Assembly: GCF_900112025.1 (NCBI RefSeq)
Contig: NZ_FOKL01000010.1
Span: 157,949 to 221,948, forward strand
DNA length: 64,000 nucleotides
DNA from: Janthinobacterium sp. 344
Lineage (GTDB): Bacteria; Pseudomonadota; Gammaproteobacteria; Burkholderiales; Burkholderiaceae_D
Reading direction: 5' to 3'
Position 1 is the first letter of the stretch, and the number at the start of each line of letters is the position of its first letter. The position numbers and the translations under genes are program-made. Shown piece by piece: positions 37,923 through 45,474 of this stretch. The notes below the pieces were generated by a model that was not told where the DNA came from, did not search any database, and saw only the letters and a program-made list of their open reading frames with translations.

Positions 37923-38472
37923 GATGTTTAGACGTTTTTCCCGCGCCGGGACCGAAGCGCTGGATGAAATCGCGGCCCATGCGCTCGCAGCAATGTTCGA
38001 GGCCGGCGCGTAATTCCTTCTCCACCGTGCGGGCGGAAATGCCGAAGCGCTCGGCGATGTCGCGGTGCGGCAGCAAGTCCACGCGGGCGGCGATGACGAT
38101 GGCGCGCCGGCGTTTCGGCAGCTCCTGCAAGGCCCGTTCCAGCTCCTCGAGCTCGGCACGCGCGCTGTAGGTGCGGGCCGGGTCGGCCAGCTCGTCGGCC
38201 ATCTCGTACAGGTCGTCGATATCGGGCAGGCTGAGCAGGCGCGCATTGTCGCGCCGCTGGTCTTCCGCGATATTGATGGCGATGCGCATCAGGTAGGCGG
38301 ACGGATAGCTGATGGCTTCGGGCGCGTTCATTTTTTCCACGCGCAGATAGGTTTCATGCAGCGCGTCATTCGCCAGGTCTTCCGACCCCAGGCGCCGCTG
38401 CAGATGGCGGCGAAACTGTCCATAGCGTTCCAGGAACAGCTTGCGCAGGGTGGATTTGAGCAATTCCGGCAT
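37915..38472 (-). CDS. FecI-type ECF sigma factor
   Basis: This is an ECF sigma factor of the iron-citrate (FecI) class used in cell-surface signalling. The 185-residue product has region 2 (about 10-75: LFLERYGQFRRHLQRRLGSEDLANDALHETYLRVEKM) and region 4 (about 115-165: LEELERALQELPKRRRAIVIAARVD, then HRDIAERFGISARTVEKELRAGLEHC). I start at the ATG at 38472 because it lies 2 nt after the stop of the STN gene (TGAGCATG) and gives the usual N-terminus; a start 13 codons further upstream is possible. It is followed with overlap by the FecR gene, so the three regulatory genes are coupled. Confidence 0.93.
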   Translation of the reverse strand: MPELLKSTLRKLFLERYGQFRRHLQRRLGSEDLANDALHETYLRVEKMNAPEAISYPSAYLMRIAINIAEDQRRDNARLLSLPDIDDLYEMADELADPARTYSARAELEELERALQELPKRRRAIVIAARVDLLPHRDIAERFGISARTVEKELRAGLEHCCERMGRDFIQRFGPGAGKTSKHHD

Positions 38473-38474
38473 GC

Positions 38475-39209
38475 TCAGGGCGCCCCGGCCAGGGCCAGAT
38501 ATGGCGCGCAATCGGCGCCCGGGTCGGGCCGCGGCGTCAATAAAATCGTCAGCGGCTGCGGCAGGCCTGCGGGCGGCGCGCCATCCATCAGCAGGCTGCG
38601 CAGGCGCGCAAGCACGGCGTGGTCGCGCTGCGCCACGCCGCTCGGTTCGAGCACGTGCACGTCGCGCACCTTGCCCCGTTCATCGAGCCACAGCTGGAAG
38701 GCCAGCCGGTAGCGGCCGAACGCGTCCGGATGCAAGCGGCACAGGGCGCGCGTGAGCGAACGCTGCAACACAGCCGCGTAGGCCTGCAGCGCGGGCGCGG
38801 CGGCGACAGGTTCGCCAGGCGCGGCGGCTGGTGCCGGCGCTGACGCTTCACCCGCCAGCGCCAGCAAGGTAAACGCCTTGCTGCCGCTGAAACGCGCGCC
38901 CAGCTGCGTGCCCACCAGCAAGCGTTGCAGCGCTTCGGCCGGCGTGTACTCGCCCCGCACGGGCGCGGCCATGCGACCCGCCGCCAGCTGGCTGCTGACC
39001 AGCACGGAATAGCCGGTCATTTCGCCGAACACCACCAGGGCCGCGTCGAGCGGCTGCGCGGGCAAGTCGAAACGCACGCTCGCTTGTGCACCGGCCTCCC
39101 CCGCATCCGCGCCGGCGGCCGGACGCACAAAGGTCATCAATGTCATCAGCAAGCAGGCGGACAGGGCCAGGGCATTGCCCGTTGCGGTGCGGCGGTGGGG
39201 TCGTGTCAT
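38475..39209 (-). CDS. STN-domain signalling protein with a TonB-like C-terminal domain (VreA-like), no barrel
   Basis: The 244-residue protein has a signal peptide (ALSACLLMTLMTFVRPAAGA, cleavage near residue 34) and an STN domain (about 46-118: VRFDLPAQPLDAALVVFGEM, YTPAEALQRLLVGTQL). After an Ala/Pro-rich linker it has a C-terminal domain (about 140-228: YRLAFQLWLDERGKVRDVHVL) that closely resembles the C-terminus of the TonB encoded in the same block. A classical signalling receptor would have a 22-strand barrel after the STN domain; here there is none. P. aeruginosa VreA of the PUMA3 system is likewise a short, barrel-less STN protein. It is the first gene of the block, preceded by a Pho-box-like promoter, and runs straight into the sigma factor gene. 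Confidence 0.87.
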   Translation of the reverse strand: MTRPHRRTATGNALALSACLLMTLMTFVRPAAGADAGEAGAQASVRFDLPAQPLDAALVVFGEMTGYSVLVSSQLAAGRMAAPVRGEYTPAEALQRLLVGTQLGARFSGSKAFTLLALAGEASAPAPAAAPGEPVAAAPALQAYAAVLQRSLTRALCRLHPDAFGRYRLAFQLWLDERGKVRDVHVLEPSGVAQRDHAVLARLRSLLMDGAPPAGLPQPLTILLTPRPDPGADCAPYLALAGAP

Positions 39210-39279
39210 TTTCCAGGGAAATCAACGAGAGCCTGCATAGGAAATGTCTTGTCTGCAATGTTGCCTGCAGAATGGCAAG

Positions 39280-39313
39280 ATAGTAGCTTCACAAAATGAC
39301 AACTGCATGACAT
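39280..39313 (-). promoter_or_regulatory. Pho-box-like promoter of the signalling/secretion block
   Basis: Read on the minus strand, ATGTCAT-GCAG-TTGTCAT (complement of 39296-39313) has two half-sites, each matching CTGTCAT at 6 of 7 positions, separated by exactly 4 nt. Ten nucleotides further lies TACTAT (complement of 39280-39285), a good -10 hexamer at the spacing typical of PhoB-activated promoters. The STN gene starts about 70 nt downstream. The 4-nt spacer is less AT-rich than the E. coli consensus. Confidence 0.68.
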
Positions 39314-39401
39314 GCGGACAGCCTCCCGGCCGGCGTGTGTCATCGCCGCGACACATGCGCCTGCTATGCTGGCGACTCCTTTCACCGCTGCGGGAGCCAG
39401 C

Positions 39402-39779
39402 ATGGCGCGCCTGTCCTGGACTGTTTTGTTATGCGCTTGCGCCGCCCTGCCCGCGCAGGCGGGCGAGAACGTCGTCATCGTCACGCCCGCGAAAACGGAG
39501 GGCGCGCAGGGCGGCTGCACGGCCGTCGACAGCGCGGGCCAGCGGGTGCAATCGATGTCTTGCCTGAATGAAAAATTGCTGCCCGCGGGCGACCTTGCCA
39601 GGCGGCCACCGCCCGCCCTGTCGACGGCGGAAACGAATCTGCAGCGGCCATCGAACCAGCTGGGCCTGTACAACCGCGCCGCGCTGGAACACCGCATGGG
39701 CAATGCCTTTGGCAAATCCGTCACGCCGCAGCGCCCGCCGCCACCGACGCCCGCCAGCCCGCTGCTGCCGCCCCGCTGA
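39402..39779 (+). CDS. Small secreted protein of unknown function
   Basis: The 125-residue product starts at an ATG with GGGAG 7 nt upstream and has a clear signal peptide ([17 protein letters not shown], cleavage near residue 20). The mature part is short, with two cysteines about 20 residues apart that could form a disulfide, and a Pro-rich end ([16 protein letters not shown]). I do not recognise a family. It is transcribed divergently from the signalling block, sharing a 192-bp intergenic region, and precedes tex on the same strand by 94 nt. It may be an unrelated conserved periplasmic protein. Confidence 0.65.
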   Translation: MARLSWTVLLCACAALPAQAGENVVIVTPAKTEGAQGGCTAVDSAGQRVQSMSCLNEKLLPAGDLARRPPPALSTAETNLQRPSNQLGLYNRAALEHRMGNAFGKSVTPQRPPPPTPASPLLPPR

Positions 39780-39817
39780 CGCCGTTGTCAACGCACAGTC
39801 CATTTGCGCTGTCAAGA

Positions 39818-39845
39818 TTGCGCAATCGCGCCGATTGCGTATCAT
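39818..39845 (+). promoter_or_regulatory. Probable promoter of tex
   Basis: TTGCGC (39818-39823) and TATCAT (39840-39845) are separated by 16 nt and lie 28 nt before the tex ATG. Both hexamers are reasonable sigma-70 matches. Confidence 0.45.
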
Positions 39846-39873
39846 TCCAGGCTTGATCGCTCTGGAAACAACC

Positions 39874-42222
39874 ATGCTGCCCACTATCGAACAACGCCTT
39901 GCCCTTGAACTTGCCGCCAAACCGGTGCAAGTTGCCGCCGCCATCGAACTGCTCGACGAAGGCGCCACCGTGCCTTTCATCGCCCGTTACCGCAAGGAAG
40001 CGACCGGCGGCCTCGACGATATCCAGCTGCGCCTGCTGGAAGAGCGCTTGCGCTATCTGCGCGAGCTGGAAGAGCGGCGCGCCGCCATCGTGGCGTCGAT
40101 CACGGAACAGAACAAGATGACGCCCGAGCTGCTCGACGCCGTCCTGCACGCGGAAGACAAGACGCGCCTGGAAGACCTGTATCTGCCATACAAACAGAAG
40201 CGCCGCACGAAGGCGCAGATCGCCATCGAAGCGGGCCTGATGCCGCTGGCCGACGGCTTGCTGGAAAATCCCGAACTGACGCCGGAAATGGAAGCGGGCA
40301 AGTTCCTGCGCGACGCGTTTACGAGTGCCGACGGCAACAACCCGGGCGTGGCGGACACCAAGGCGGCCCTCGACGGCGCGCGCCAGATTTTGATGGAGCG
40401 TTTCGCCGAAGACGCGACCCTGCTGCAAACCCTGCGCGAGTACGTGCAGGAACACGGCATCGTGGAATCGAAAGTGGTGGACGGCAAGCAGGACGAAGGC
40501 GAAAAATTCGCCGATTATTTCGATTATTCGGAAACCATTTCCACCGTTCCTTCGCACCGCGCGCTGGCGCTGCTGCGCGGCCGCCGCGAGGGCATCCTCG
40601 ACGTGACCCTGCGCCTGGACACGGAAGCGGAAAAGCCGAAATGGGATGCGCCGCACAACCCGTGCGAAGGCCGCATCGCCGCCCGCTTCGGCATCAAGCA
40701 ACAAGGCCGCCCGGCCGACAAATGGCTGGCGGACACGGCGCGCTGGACCTGGCGCGTGAAAAGCTTCATGCACCTGGAAACTGAACTGATGGGCGCGCTG
40801 CGCGAACGCTCGGAACTGGACGCCATCAACGTCTTCGCCACCAACCTGAAGGCGCTGCTGCTGGCCGCGCCGGCCGGCCAGCGCGCCACCATGGGCCTCG
40901 ATCCGGGCCTGCGCACGGGCGTCAAGGTCGCCGTGGTCGACGCCACCGGCAAGGTGGTCGACACGGCCGTGATCTACCCGCACCAGCCGAAGAACGACTG
41001 GGATGGCTCATTGCATACCCTGGGCCGCCTGGCCGCCAAGCACAATGTATCGCTCATTTCCATCGGCAACGGCACCGCCTCGCGCGAGACGGACAAGCTG
41101 GCGCAGGACCTGATCAAGCAGCATCCGGAAGCGAAGATGACGAAGATCGTCGTCTCGGAAGCGGGCGCGTCGGTGTATTCGGCGTCCGAATTCGCCTCGA
41201 AGGAATTGCCGGACATGGACGTATCGCTGCGCGGCGCCGTGTCGATCGCGCGCCGCCTGCAGGATCCGCTGGCCGAACTGGTGAAAATCGACCCGAAATC
41301 GATCGGCGTGGGCCAGTACCAGCATGACGTGAGCCAAAGCCAGCTGGCCCGCTCGCTCGATGCCGTGGTGGAAGATTGCGTGAACGCCGTGGGCGTGGAC
41401 GTCAACACGGCCTCGGCGCCGCTGCTGGCGCGCGTGTCCGGCCTGTCGGCCAGCGTGGCGCAAAGCATCGTCACCTACCGCGACATGAAGGGCGCGTTCA
41501 CCTCGCGCGCAGCGTTAAAGGCCGTGCCGCGCCTGGGCGACAAGACCTACGAACAGGCGGCCGGCTTCTTGCGCGTGATGGGCGGCGAAAACCCGCTGGA
41601 CGCCTCGGCCGTCCACCCGGAATCGTACCCGCTGGTGGAAAAGATTTTGGCCGACATCAAGAAGGATATCAAGGCCGTCATCGGTGAAACGGCGCTGCTG
41701 AAAACCTTGAGCCCCGCAAAATACGCGGACGAGACGTTCGGCGTGCCGACCATTTCCGATATCCTGAAAGAGCTGGAAAAGCCGGGCCGCGATCCGCGTC
41801 CGGAATTTACCACCGCCACCTTCAAGGAAGGCGTGGAAGAAATCCGCGACTTGCGCCCGGACATGATTCTCGAAGGCGTCGTCACCAACGTGGCCGCCTT
41901 TGGCGCCTTTGTCGATATCGGCGTGCACCAGGATGGCCTCGTGCACATCTCGGCCCTGTCGAACACGTTCGTGAAAGATCCGCATACGGTGGTCAAGGCG
42001 GGCCAGGTGGTGCGCGTGAAAGTGCTGGAAGTCGACGAGAAGCGCAAGCGCATCGCCCTGACCATGCGCCTGACGGACAGCGCGCCGCAAGCGGGCAGCA
42101 AGCCCGAGCAGCGTGGCGACCGCAACGACCGCCGCAGCATGGCGCAGCACCAGTCGCAGTCGCGCAGCGCACCGGAACCGGCGGGCAGCATGGCGGCCGC
42201 GTTCGCCAAGCTGCGCGGTTAA
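39874..42222 (+). CDS. tex: Tex family RNA-binding transcription accessory protein
   Basis: Tex binds nucleic acid and influences transcription; it is widespread and well conserved. The 782-residue product has the family N-terminus ([20 protein letters not shown]), the helical body ([21 protein letters not shown]) and a YqgF-like domain ([19 protein letters not shown]). It also has the helix-hairpin-helix region ([37 protein letters not shown]) and an S1 domain near the C-terminus ([20 protein letters not shown]). A basic, Ser/Gln-rich tail ends it. The start at 39874 follows a GGAAA site. The open frame upstream is a shadow. Confidence 0.95.
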   Translation: MLPTIEQRLALELAAKPVQVAAAIELLDEGATVPFIARYRKEATGGLDDIQLRLLEERLRYLRELEERRAAIVASITEQNKMTPELLDAVLHAEDKTRLEDLYLPYKQKRRTKAQIAIEAGLMPLADGLLENPELTPEMEAGKFLRDAFTSADGNNPGVADTKAALDGARQILMERFAEDATLLQTLREYVQEHGIVESKVVDGKQDEGEKFADYFDYSETISTVPSHRALALLRGRREGILDVTLRLDTEAEKPKWDAPHNPCEGRIAARFGIKQQGRPADKWLADTARWTWRVKSFMHLETELMGALRERSELDAINVFATNLKALLLAAPAGQRATMGLDPGLRTGVKVAVVDATGKVVDTAVIYPHQPKNDWDGSLHTLGRLAAKHNVSLISIGNGTASRETDKLAQDLIKQHPEAKMTKIVVSEAGASVYSASEFASKELPDMDVSLRGAVSIARRLQDPLAELVKIDPKSIGVGQYQHDVSQSQLARSLDAVVEDCVNAVGVDVNTASAPLLARVSGLSASVAQSIVTYRDMKGAFTSRAALKAVPRLGDKTYEQAAGFLRVMGGENPLDASAVHPESYPLVEKILADIKKDIKAVIGETALLKTLSPAKYADETFGVPTISDILKELEKPGRDPRPEFTTATFKEGVEEIRDLRPDMILEGVVTNVAAFGAFVDIGVHQDGLVHISALSNTFVKDPHTVVKAGQVVRVKVLEVDEKRKRIALTMRLTDSAPQAGSKPEQRGDRNDRRSMAQHQSQSRSAPEPAGSMAAAFAKLRG

Positions 42223-42233
42223 GCGCTGCGGCC

Positions 42234-42258
42234 GGGCCAGCGTGGCTGGCTGGCCCGA
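42234..42258 (+). terminator. Stem-loop after tex
   Basis: CGGGCCAGC (42234-42242) pairs perfectly with GCTGGCCCG (42250-42258) around a 7-nt loop, 11 nt after the tex stop. The tail ATTTAT is only mildly T-rich, so termination may be weak. Confidence 0.45.
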
Positions 42259-42283
42259 TTTATGACCTGAGCGCATACCCGTG

Positions 42284-42310
42284 GCGTCGTTTTCTTATAA
42301 AATGACGCCA
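42284..42310. repeat. Inverted repeat upstream of grxD
   Basis: GGCGTC-G-TTTT and AAAA-T-GACGCC form a near-perfect inverted repeat with a 5-nt centre, 28 nt before the grxD ATG, and it contains a TATAAA hexamer. It may be an operator or an mRNA hairpin; nothing in the sequence decides between them. Confidence 0.35.
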
Positions 42311-42338
42311 TCTATTTATTTACCCATCAGAGGCAGCT

Positions 42339-42650
42339 ATGAGCGACGTACAAACCTGGATCAAAGAAACCGTGACGAACACGCCCGTCGTGCTGTTCAT
42401 GAAGGGCACGGCCCAGTTCCCGCAGTGCGGCTTTTCCGGCCGCGCCATCCAGATCCTGAAAGCATGCGGCGTGGAAAACATCGCTACCGTGAACGTGCTG
42501 GACGACCCGGAAGTGCGCCAGGGCATCAAGGATTACTCGAACTGGCCGACCATTCCGCAGCTGTATGTCAAAGGCGAGTTCATCGGTGGTTCCGATATCA
42601 TGAATGAAATGTTTGAATCGGGCGAACTGAAGTCCCTGCTGGATGCCTGA
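42339..42650 (+). CDS. grxD: Monothiol glutaredoxin, Grx4 family
   Basis: Grx4-type monothiol glutaredoxins bind and transfer [2Fe-2S] clusters. The 103-residue length is normal. The CGFS active site is at residues 30-33 ([11 protein letters not shown]), with the conserved WPTIPQLYV and GGSDI glutathione-binding segments. The last 8 nt overlap the start of ubiX, so the two are probably translated in a coupled way. Confidence 0.96.
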   Translation: MSDVQTWIKETVTNTPVVLFMKGTAQFPQCGFSGRAIQILKACGVENIATVNVLDDPEVRQGIKDYSNWPTIPQLYVKGEFIGGSDIMNEMFESGELKSLLDA

Positions 42651-43257
42651 TAGCCAAACGCAGCGGCCGCGGCGTATCGTCGTGGCCATCACGGGTGCCA
42701 CGGGCGCCGTGTATGGCTTGCGGCTGCTGCAACTGCTGGTCGCCATCCCCGGCGTCGAGACGCATCTGGTGTTGTCGGATGCGGCCGTACTGACCCTGCA
42801 CCAGGAAACGGGCGTGGGGCGCAAGGAAATCGAAGCGCAGGCGCACGTGGTGCACAAGCTGCGCGATATCGGCGCGTCGATCGCCAGCGGCTCGTTCCAG
42901 TCGGATGGCATGGTCGTGGCGCCGTGTTCGATGAAGACCCTGGCGGCCGTGGCGCATGGCTTGTCGGATAATCTGATCACGCGGGCCGCCGACGTGGTGC
43001 TCAAGGAGCGCCGCCGCCTGATCCTGATGGTGCGCGAAACGCCGTTCAACCTGGCGCACCTGCGCAATATGACGGCCGTGACGGAAATGGGCGGCATCAT
43101 CTTCCCGCCCTTGCCCAGCTTTTATCACCACCCGCACAGCATCGCGGACATGGTCGACCACACGGTGGCGCGCGTCATCGACCTGCTCGGCATCGAGCAC
43201 GCCCTGGCACCGCGGTGGAATGGTTTGAAGGCCACTGGCGACACCCCTATCCTCTAG
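42643..43257 (+). CDS. ubiX: Flavin prenyltransferase UbiX
   Basis: UbiX joins a dimethylallyl unit to FMN to make prenylated FMN, the cofactor of the UbiD decarboxylase in ubiquinone synthesis. The 204-residue product has the FMN-binding start ([19 protein letters not shown]), the mid-protein [19 protein letters not shown] and the [13 protein letters not shown] segment (here [11 protein letters not shown]). It overlaps grxD by 8 nt. The structured repeat copy 2 begins 29 nt after its stop. Confidence 0.95.
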   Translation: MPDSQTQRPRRIVVAITGATGAVYGLRLLQLLVAIPGVETHLVLSDAAVLTLHQETGVGRKEIEAQAHVVHKLRDIGASIASGSFQSDGMVVAPCSMKTLAAVAHGLSDNLITRAADVVLKERRRLILMVRETPFNLAHLRNMTAVTEMGGIIFPPLPSFYHHPHSIADMVDHTVARVIDLLGIEHALAPRWNGLKATGDTPIL

Positions 43258-43285
43258 ATAACGTCACGATTGAGTTGACGTCACG

Positions 43286-43403
43286 ATGCCTGACAAAAGC
43301 GTAGCGAGCGGAAGGAAGAGCTAGTCGAGAAGCGCAACCGTACTTTAGTACGGTGAGCATCGCAGGCTAGCTATGCCGACGCGCAGTAGCTTTGGTCATG
43401 CAT
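43286..43403 (+). repeat. Structured intergenic repeat, copy 2 (after ubiX)
   Basis: This is the second copy of the element at 18281-18392. The outer stem (43286-43300 with 43389-43403, 13 of 15 pairs), the middle stem (AGCTAGTC with GGCTAGCT) and the terminal hairpin (ACCGTAC, loop TTTA, GTACGGT) have almost entirely different bases from copy 1 but the same pairing. The unpaired blocks GCGAGCGG, GAGAAGCGCA, GAGCATCGCAGG and ACGCGCAG are shared. It lies between the 3' end of ubiX (plus) and that of a small minus-strand ORF, where a bidirectional terminator or 3' element would sit. Confidence 0.78.
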
Positions 43404-43406
43404 CCC

Positions 43407-43577
43407 TCACCTCTTGTCGAACTGGTGAGCACTGGCCTGCTTCAAATCCCTGGCTTCCTCCACCATCCTGCGATGGGCGATCCGTTTGCGCATCACTTCC
43501 GCATGCTGCGCGGCAGTCATGGGGGGCACGGTCATCAAGTCTTTCAGCTGCGCGGTATTGCTGTAGTTACTTTTCAT
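43407..43577 (-). CDS. Small hypothetical protein
   Basis: A 56-residue product begins MKSNYSNTAQLKDLMT and is rich in Lys, Arg, His and Glu (EVMRKRIAHRRMVEEARDLKQ), probably helical and cytoplasmic. No family is recognised. No good ribosome-binding site precedes this ATG, and an in-frame ATG at 43733 would give 108 residues; the choice is uncertain. The frame uses fewer GC-rich third positions than the main genes around it. It could be a spurious frame. Confidence 0.4.
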   Translation of the reverse strand: MKSNYSNTAQLKDLMTVPPMTAAQHAEVMRKRIAHRRMVEEARDLKQASAHQFDKR

Positions 43578-43822
43578 AAGACGGCTCAAATGCTCGGCTC
43601 CGTAGTGGATGAACTGGCTGCTTCTGATGTGATTATGCGCTGGTATTGGCCGCTGCGCCGCTGCGTGCGGGATTATTGTCAAATAATTCCGCTGCAGCGC
43701 AACATGCGAGGTCTTATTGTGCGGCAAAATCATGTCTCCAGTATGACGCTGCGCAAATAAAAGAACAGGAGATACGCCGCCAGCGAAACGCGGACGGCGC
43801 CGGCCTGGCAAGGCCTGATGGC

Positions 43823-44230
43823 TTACTTTTGGTAGTTAACGCGTACCAACATGCGAATAAATTCACGCGCGATTTGACGATGATGTTCATCTAATCTTTG
43901 CAAATCGGCAATCAATTTCACATCGGCGGACTCAAAACGCGACAAGGCACTGCCCGCTTCGCCATTCGGCGTGGCGCTTTCCGGACCGCCAAAACGCAGC
44001 CATTCCGCGGGAACGCCCAACCATTGGGCAATCATGCGCAATTTTTCTTGCGTCGGAATTGCTTCACCTACTAACCATTTCCTAGCAGCATGCACGGTAA
44101 TCGGACGCCCGTCGAAACGGATGTTGAATTCCCGGGCCAGTCTGGTCGGGCTGTCTGGAGAATAATGGGCGTTTTTGAGAGCCAACTGAAGTCGCTGGCT
44201 GAAGCTTTCGCGTTCGTTAGAAGAATTCAT
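43823..44230 (-). CDS. Helix-turn-helix transcriptional regulator (Xre/CI-like)
   Basis: The 135-residue protein has an N-terminal HTH of the CI/Xre sort (about 10-65: FSQRLQLALKNAHYSPDSPTR, then ITVHAARKWLVGEAIPTQEKLRMIAQWLGV). The C-terminal helical part contains a motif typical of small transcription regulators of this kind (DVKLIADLQRLDEHHRQIAREFIRMLVRV). A perfect 20-nt palindrome lies 10 nt before its ATG and fits autoregulation. Targets are unknown. Phage remnant origin is possible but no phage genes are near. Confidence 0.8.
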   Translation of the reverse strand: MNSSNERESFSQRLQLALKNAHYSPDSPTRLAREFNIRFDGRPITVHAARKWLVGEAIPTQEKLRMIAQWLGVPAEWLRFGGPESATPNGEAGSALSRFESADVKLIADLQRLDEHHRQIAREFIRMLVRVNYQK

Positions 44231-44239
44231 AGGTGTACT

Positions 44240-44259
44240 ATTTCATGTTGTAACATGAA
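44240..44259. promoter_or_regulatory. Palindromic operator of the HTH regulator
   Basis: TTTCATGTT-GT-AACATGAAA is a perfect 9-bp inverted repeat, 10 nt upstream of the regulator's start codon. A related TGTTACA motif recurs about 30 nt further upstream. Position and symmetry suggest autoregulation by the encoded dimeric HTH protein. Confidence 0.6.
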
Positions 44260-44816
44260 AGTCAGTTTCTTGAATGACCATACAGATTGTTACATTTGAA
44301 AAATGCATTAATTGACAATTAACACTCCGGCGGGGCTTTTCGGGGAAAACCTGGGCCGAATTTTCTCTTGTTATCCTGCGTGGCTTCGGGTCAAATTCGC
44401 GGTTAGCCTTGATTTTCGCACTGCAGCACGATTCAAAGCCTCGGTTTGGCATTACAACGTACGGTATCGGATAATGCCCGCCTCTACCGAATAGCGCAAT
44501 GCTCATGTCATACAATTTCTTATAGACAAAGTTTTCAGAAGCGCCATTTTGTTTTCAATATAGAAACAAATGCGCCAACGTGCTCATAGTGAAACGTTGT
44601 TTTTTGATCGTGCTTGATGGCAAAAATCAAGCCTCGAAAATTTTACTCCCATCGTAGCGAAAGAAATGTCGTCGTTACGCCAAGAAAGCTCTTTTTGGTG
44701 TCATGTTGGCCACCAACTCTCGATCTTAAGCGTGTTTGTGCCAGAAGAATCAATTTATTTTCAGTAATTGTTGTCTGATTCGCCAAATTGCCGCTTTCCC
44801 GGCATATTTTTCTGTG
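44260..44816. other. AT-rich intergenic region
   Basis: About 560 nt with clearly lower GC than the rest of the window (near 45% by eye). No open frame has a recognisable family or ribosome site, and no tRNA or repeat is evident. The only open frames are short (60-90 codons) and lack convincing starts. It may be an old insertion or long regulatory spacer between the HTH gene and liuR. Confidence 0.5.
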
Positions 44817-44866
44817 TTGCAGCACGGGCCAGGCACGCTACAATATAGTTGACGTTGACGTAAACG
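44817..44866 (+). promoter_or_regulatory. liuR promoter with LiuR-type operator
   Basis: TTGCAG (44817-44822) and TACAAT (44839-44844) with 16-nt spacing form a sigma-70 promoter. Immediately downstream, ACGTTGACGTAAACG (44852-44866) matches the operator of the neighbouring liuA promoter with one mismatch, consistent with autoregulation. Confidence 0.65.
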
Positions 44867-44919
44867 GCACTTTGCCGCCAGCCTGCCTTGCAGCGCCCCA
44901 TCTTTCTACCGACCGCCCC

Positions 44920-45348
44920 ATGCAACCGACACCGCCCGCCCCCATGACGACCTATACGATTACCGAACTGGCGCGGGAATTCGACATCACGGCCCGCGCC
45001 ATCCGTTTCTACGAGGACCAGGGCTTGCTCAGTCCGAAACGCGAAGGTGCAGGCGGACGCAACCGCGTCTACACGCCGCGCGACCGCACCCGCCTGAAAC
45101 TGACCCTGCGCGGCAAGCGCCTGGGCCTGGCGCTATCGGAAATCAAGAGCCTGGTCGACATGTACGAGTCGCCAAAGGACACGCGGGCGCAGATGGACCG
45201 CTTCCTGGGCGTGCTGGCGCAGCACCGCCAGACCCTGGAGCAGCAGCGCATCGACATTGAAATGGCGCTGGCGGAGATCAGTTCGCACGAAGAAGCGTGC
45301 GCGCGCATGCTGGCGGATTTGAACCTTGACCAGGCGCAAACAAACTAG
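44920..45348 (+). CDS. liuR: MerR-family regulator LiuR of branched-chain amino acid catabolism
   Basis: LiuR represses leucine/isovalerate catabolism genes in many beta- and gammaproteobacteria. The 142-residue product has the MerR winged HTH (TYTITELAREFDITARAIRFYEDQGLLSP) and the long dimerisation helix (DTRAQMDRFLGVLAQHRQTLEQQ). An in-frame ATG eight codons later, MTTYTITEL, may be the true start; neither has a strong ribosome site. It is the first gene before isovaleryl-CoA dehydrogenase, and both promoters carry the same operator. Confidence 0.88.
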   Translation: MQPTPPAPMTTYTITELAREFDITARAIRFYEDQGLLSPKREGAGGRNRVYTPRDRTRLKLTLRGKRLGLALSEIKSLVDMYESPKDTRAQMDRFLGVLAQHRQTLEQQRIDIEMALAEISSHEEACARMLADLNLDQAQTN

Positions 45349-45384
45349 CGATCCGTGCGCCGCCGCCAGCCGCGCGCGCGTCAC

Positions 45385-45419
45385 TTTACGTTTACGTAAA
45401 CGTCACAACTGAGTATCAT
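45385..45419 (+). promoter_or_regulatory. liuA promoter and LiuR operator
   Basis: ACGTTTACGTAAACGT (45388-45403) is a perfect 16-bp palindrome. It overlaps the -35 hexamer TTTACG (45391-45396); TATCAT (45414-45419) follows at 17 nt as the -10. The site matches the copy before liuR, and its overlap with the -35 fits repression. Confidence 0.72.
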
Positions 45420-45474
45420 AGCTTTACTGACCCGGCATCCATGACCGCCACACTATAACGACGACGAGGACGAC

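Noticed and set aside
44260..44816. Small genes in the AT-rich gap
   Set aside because: Open frames of 60-90 codons have no start signals, no recognisable family and mixed frame direction.
44240..44920. Prophage remnant around the HTH regulator
   Set aside because: Only one regulator and low GC; no integrase, att repeat or structural gene is present.
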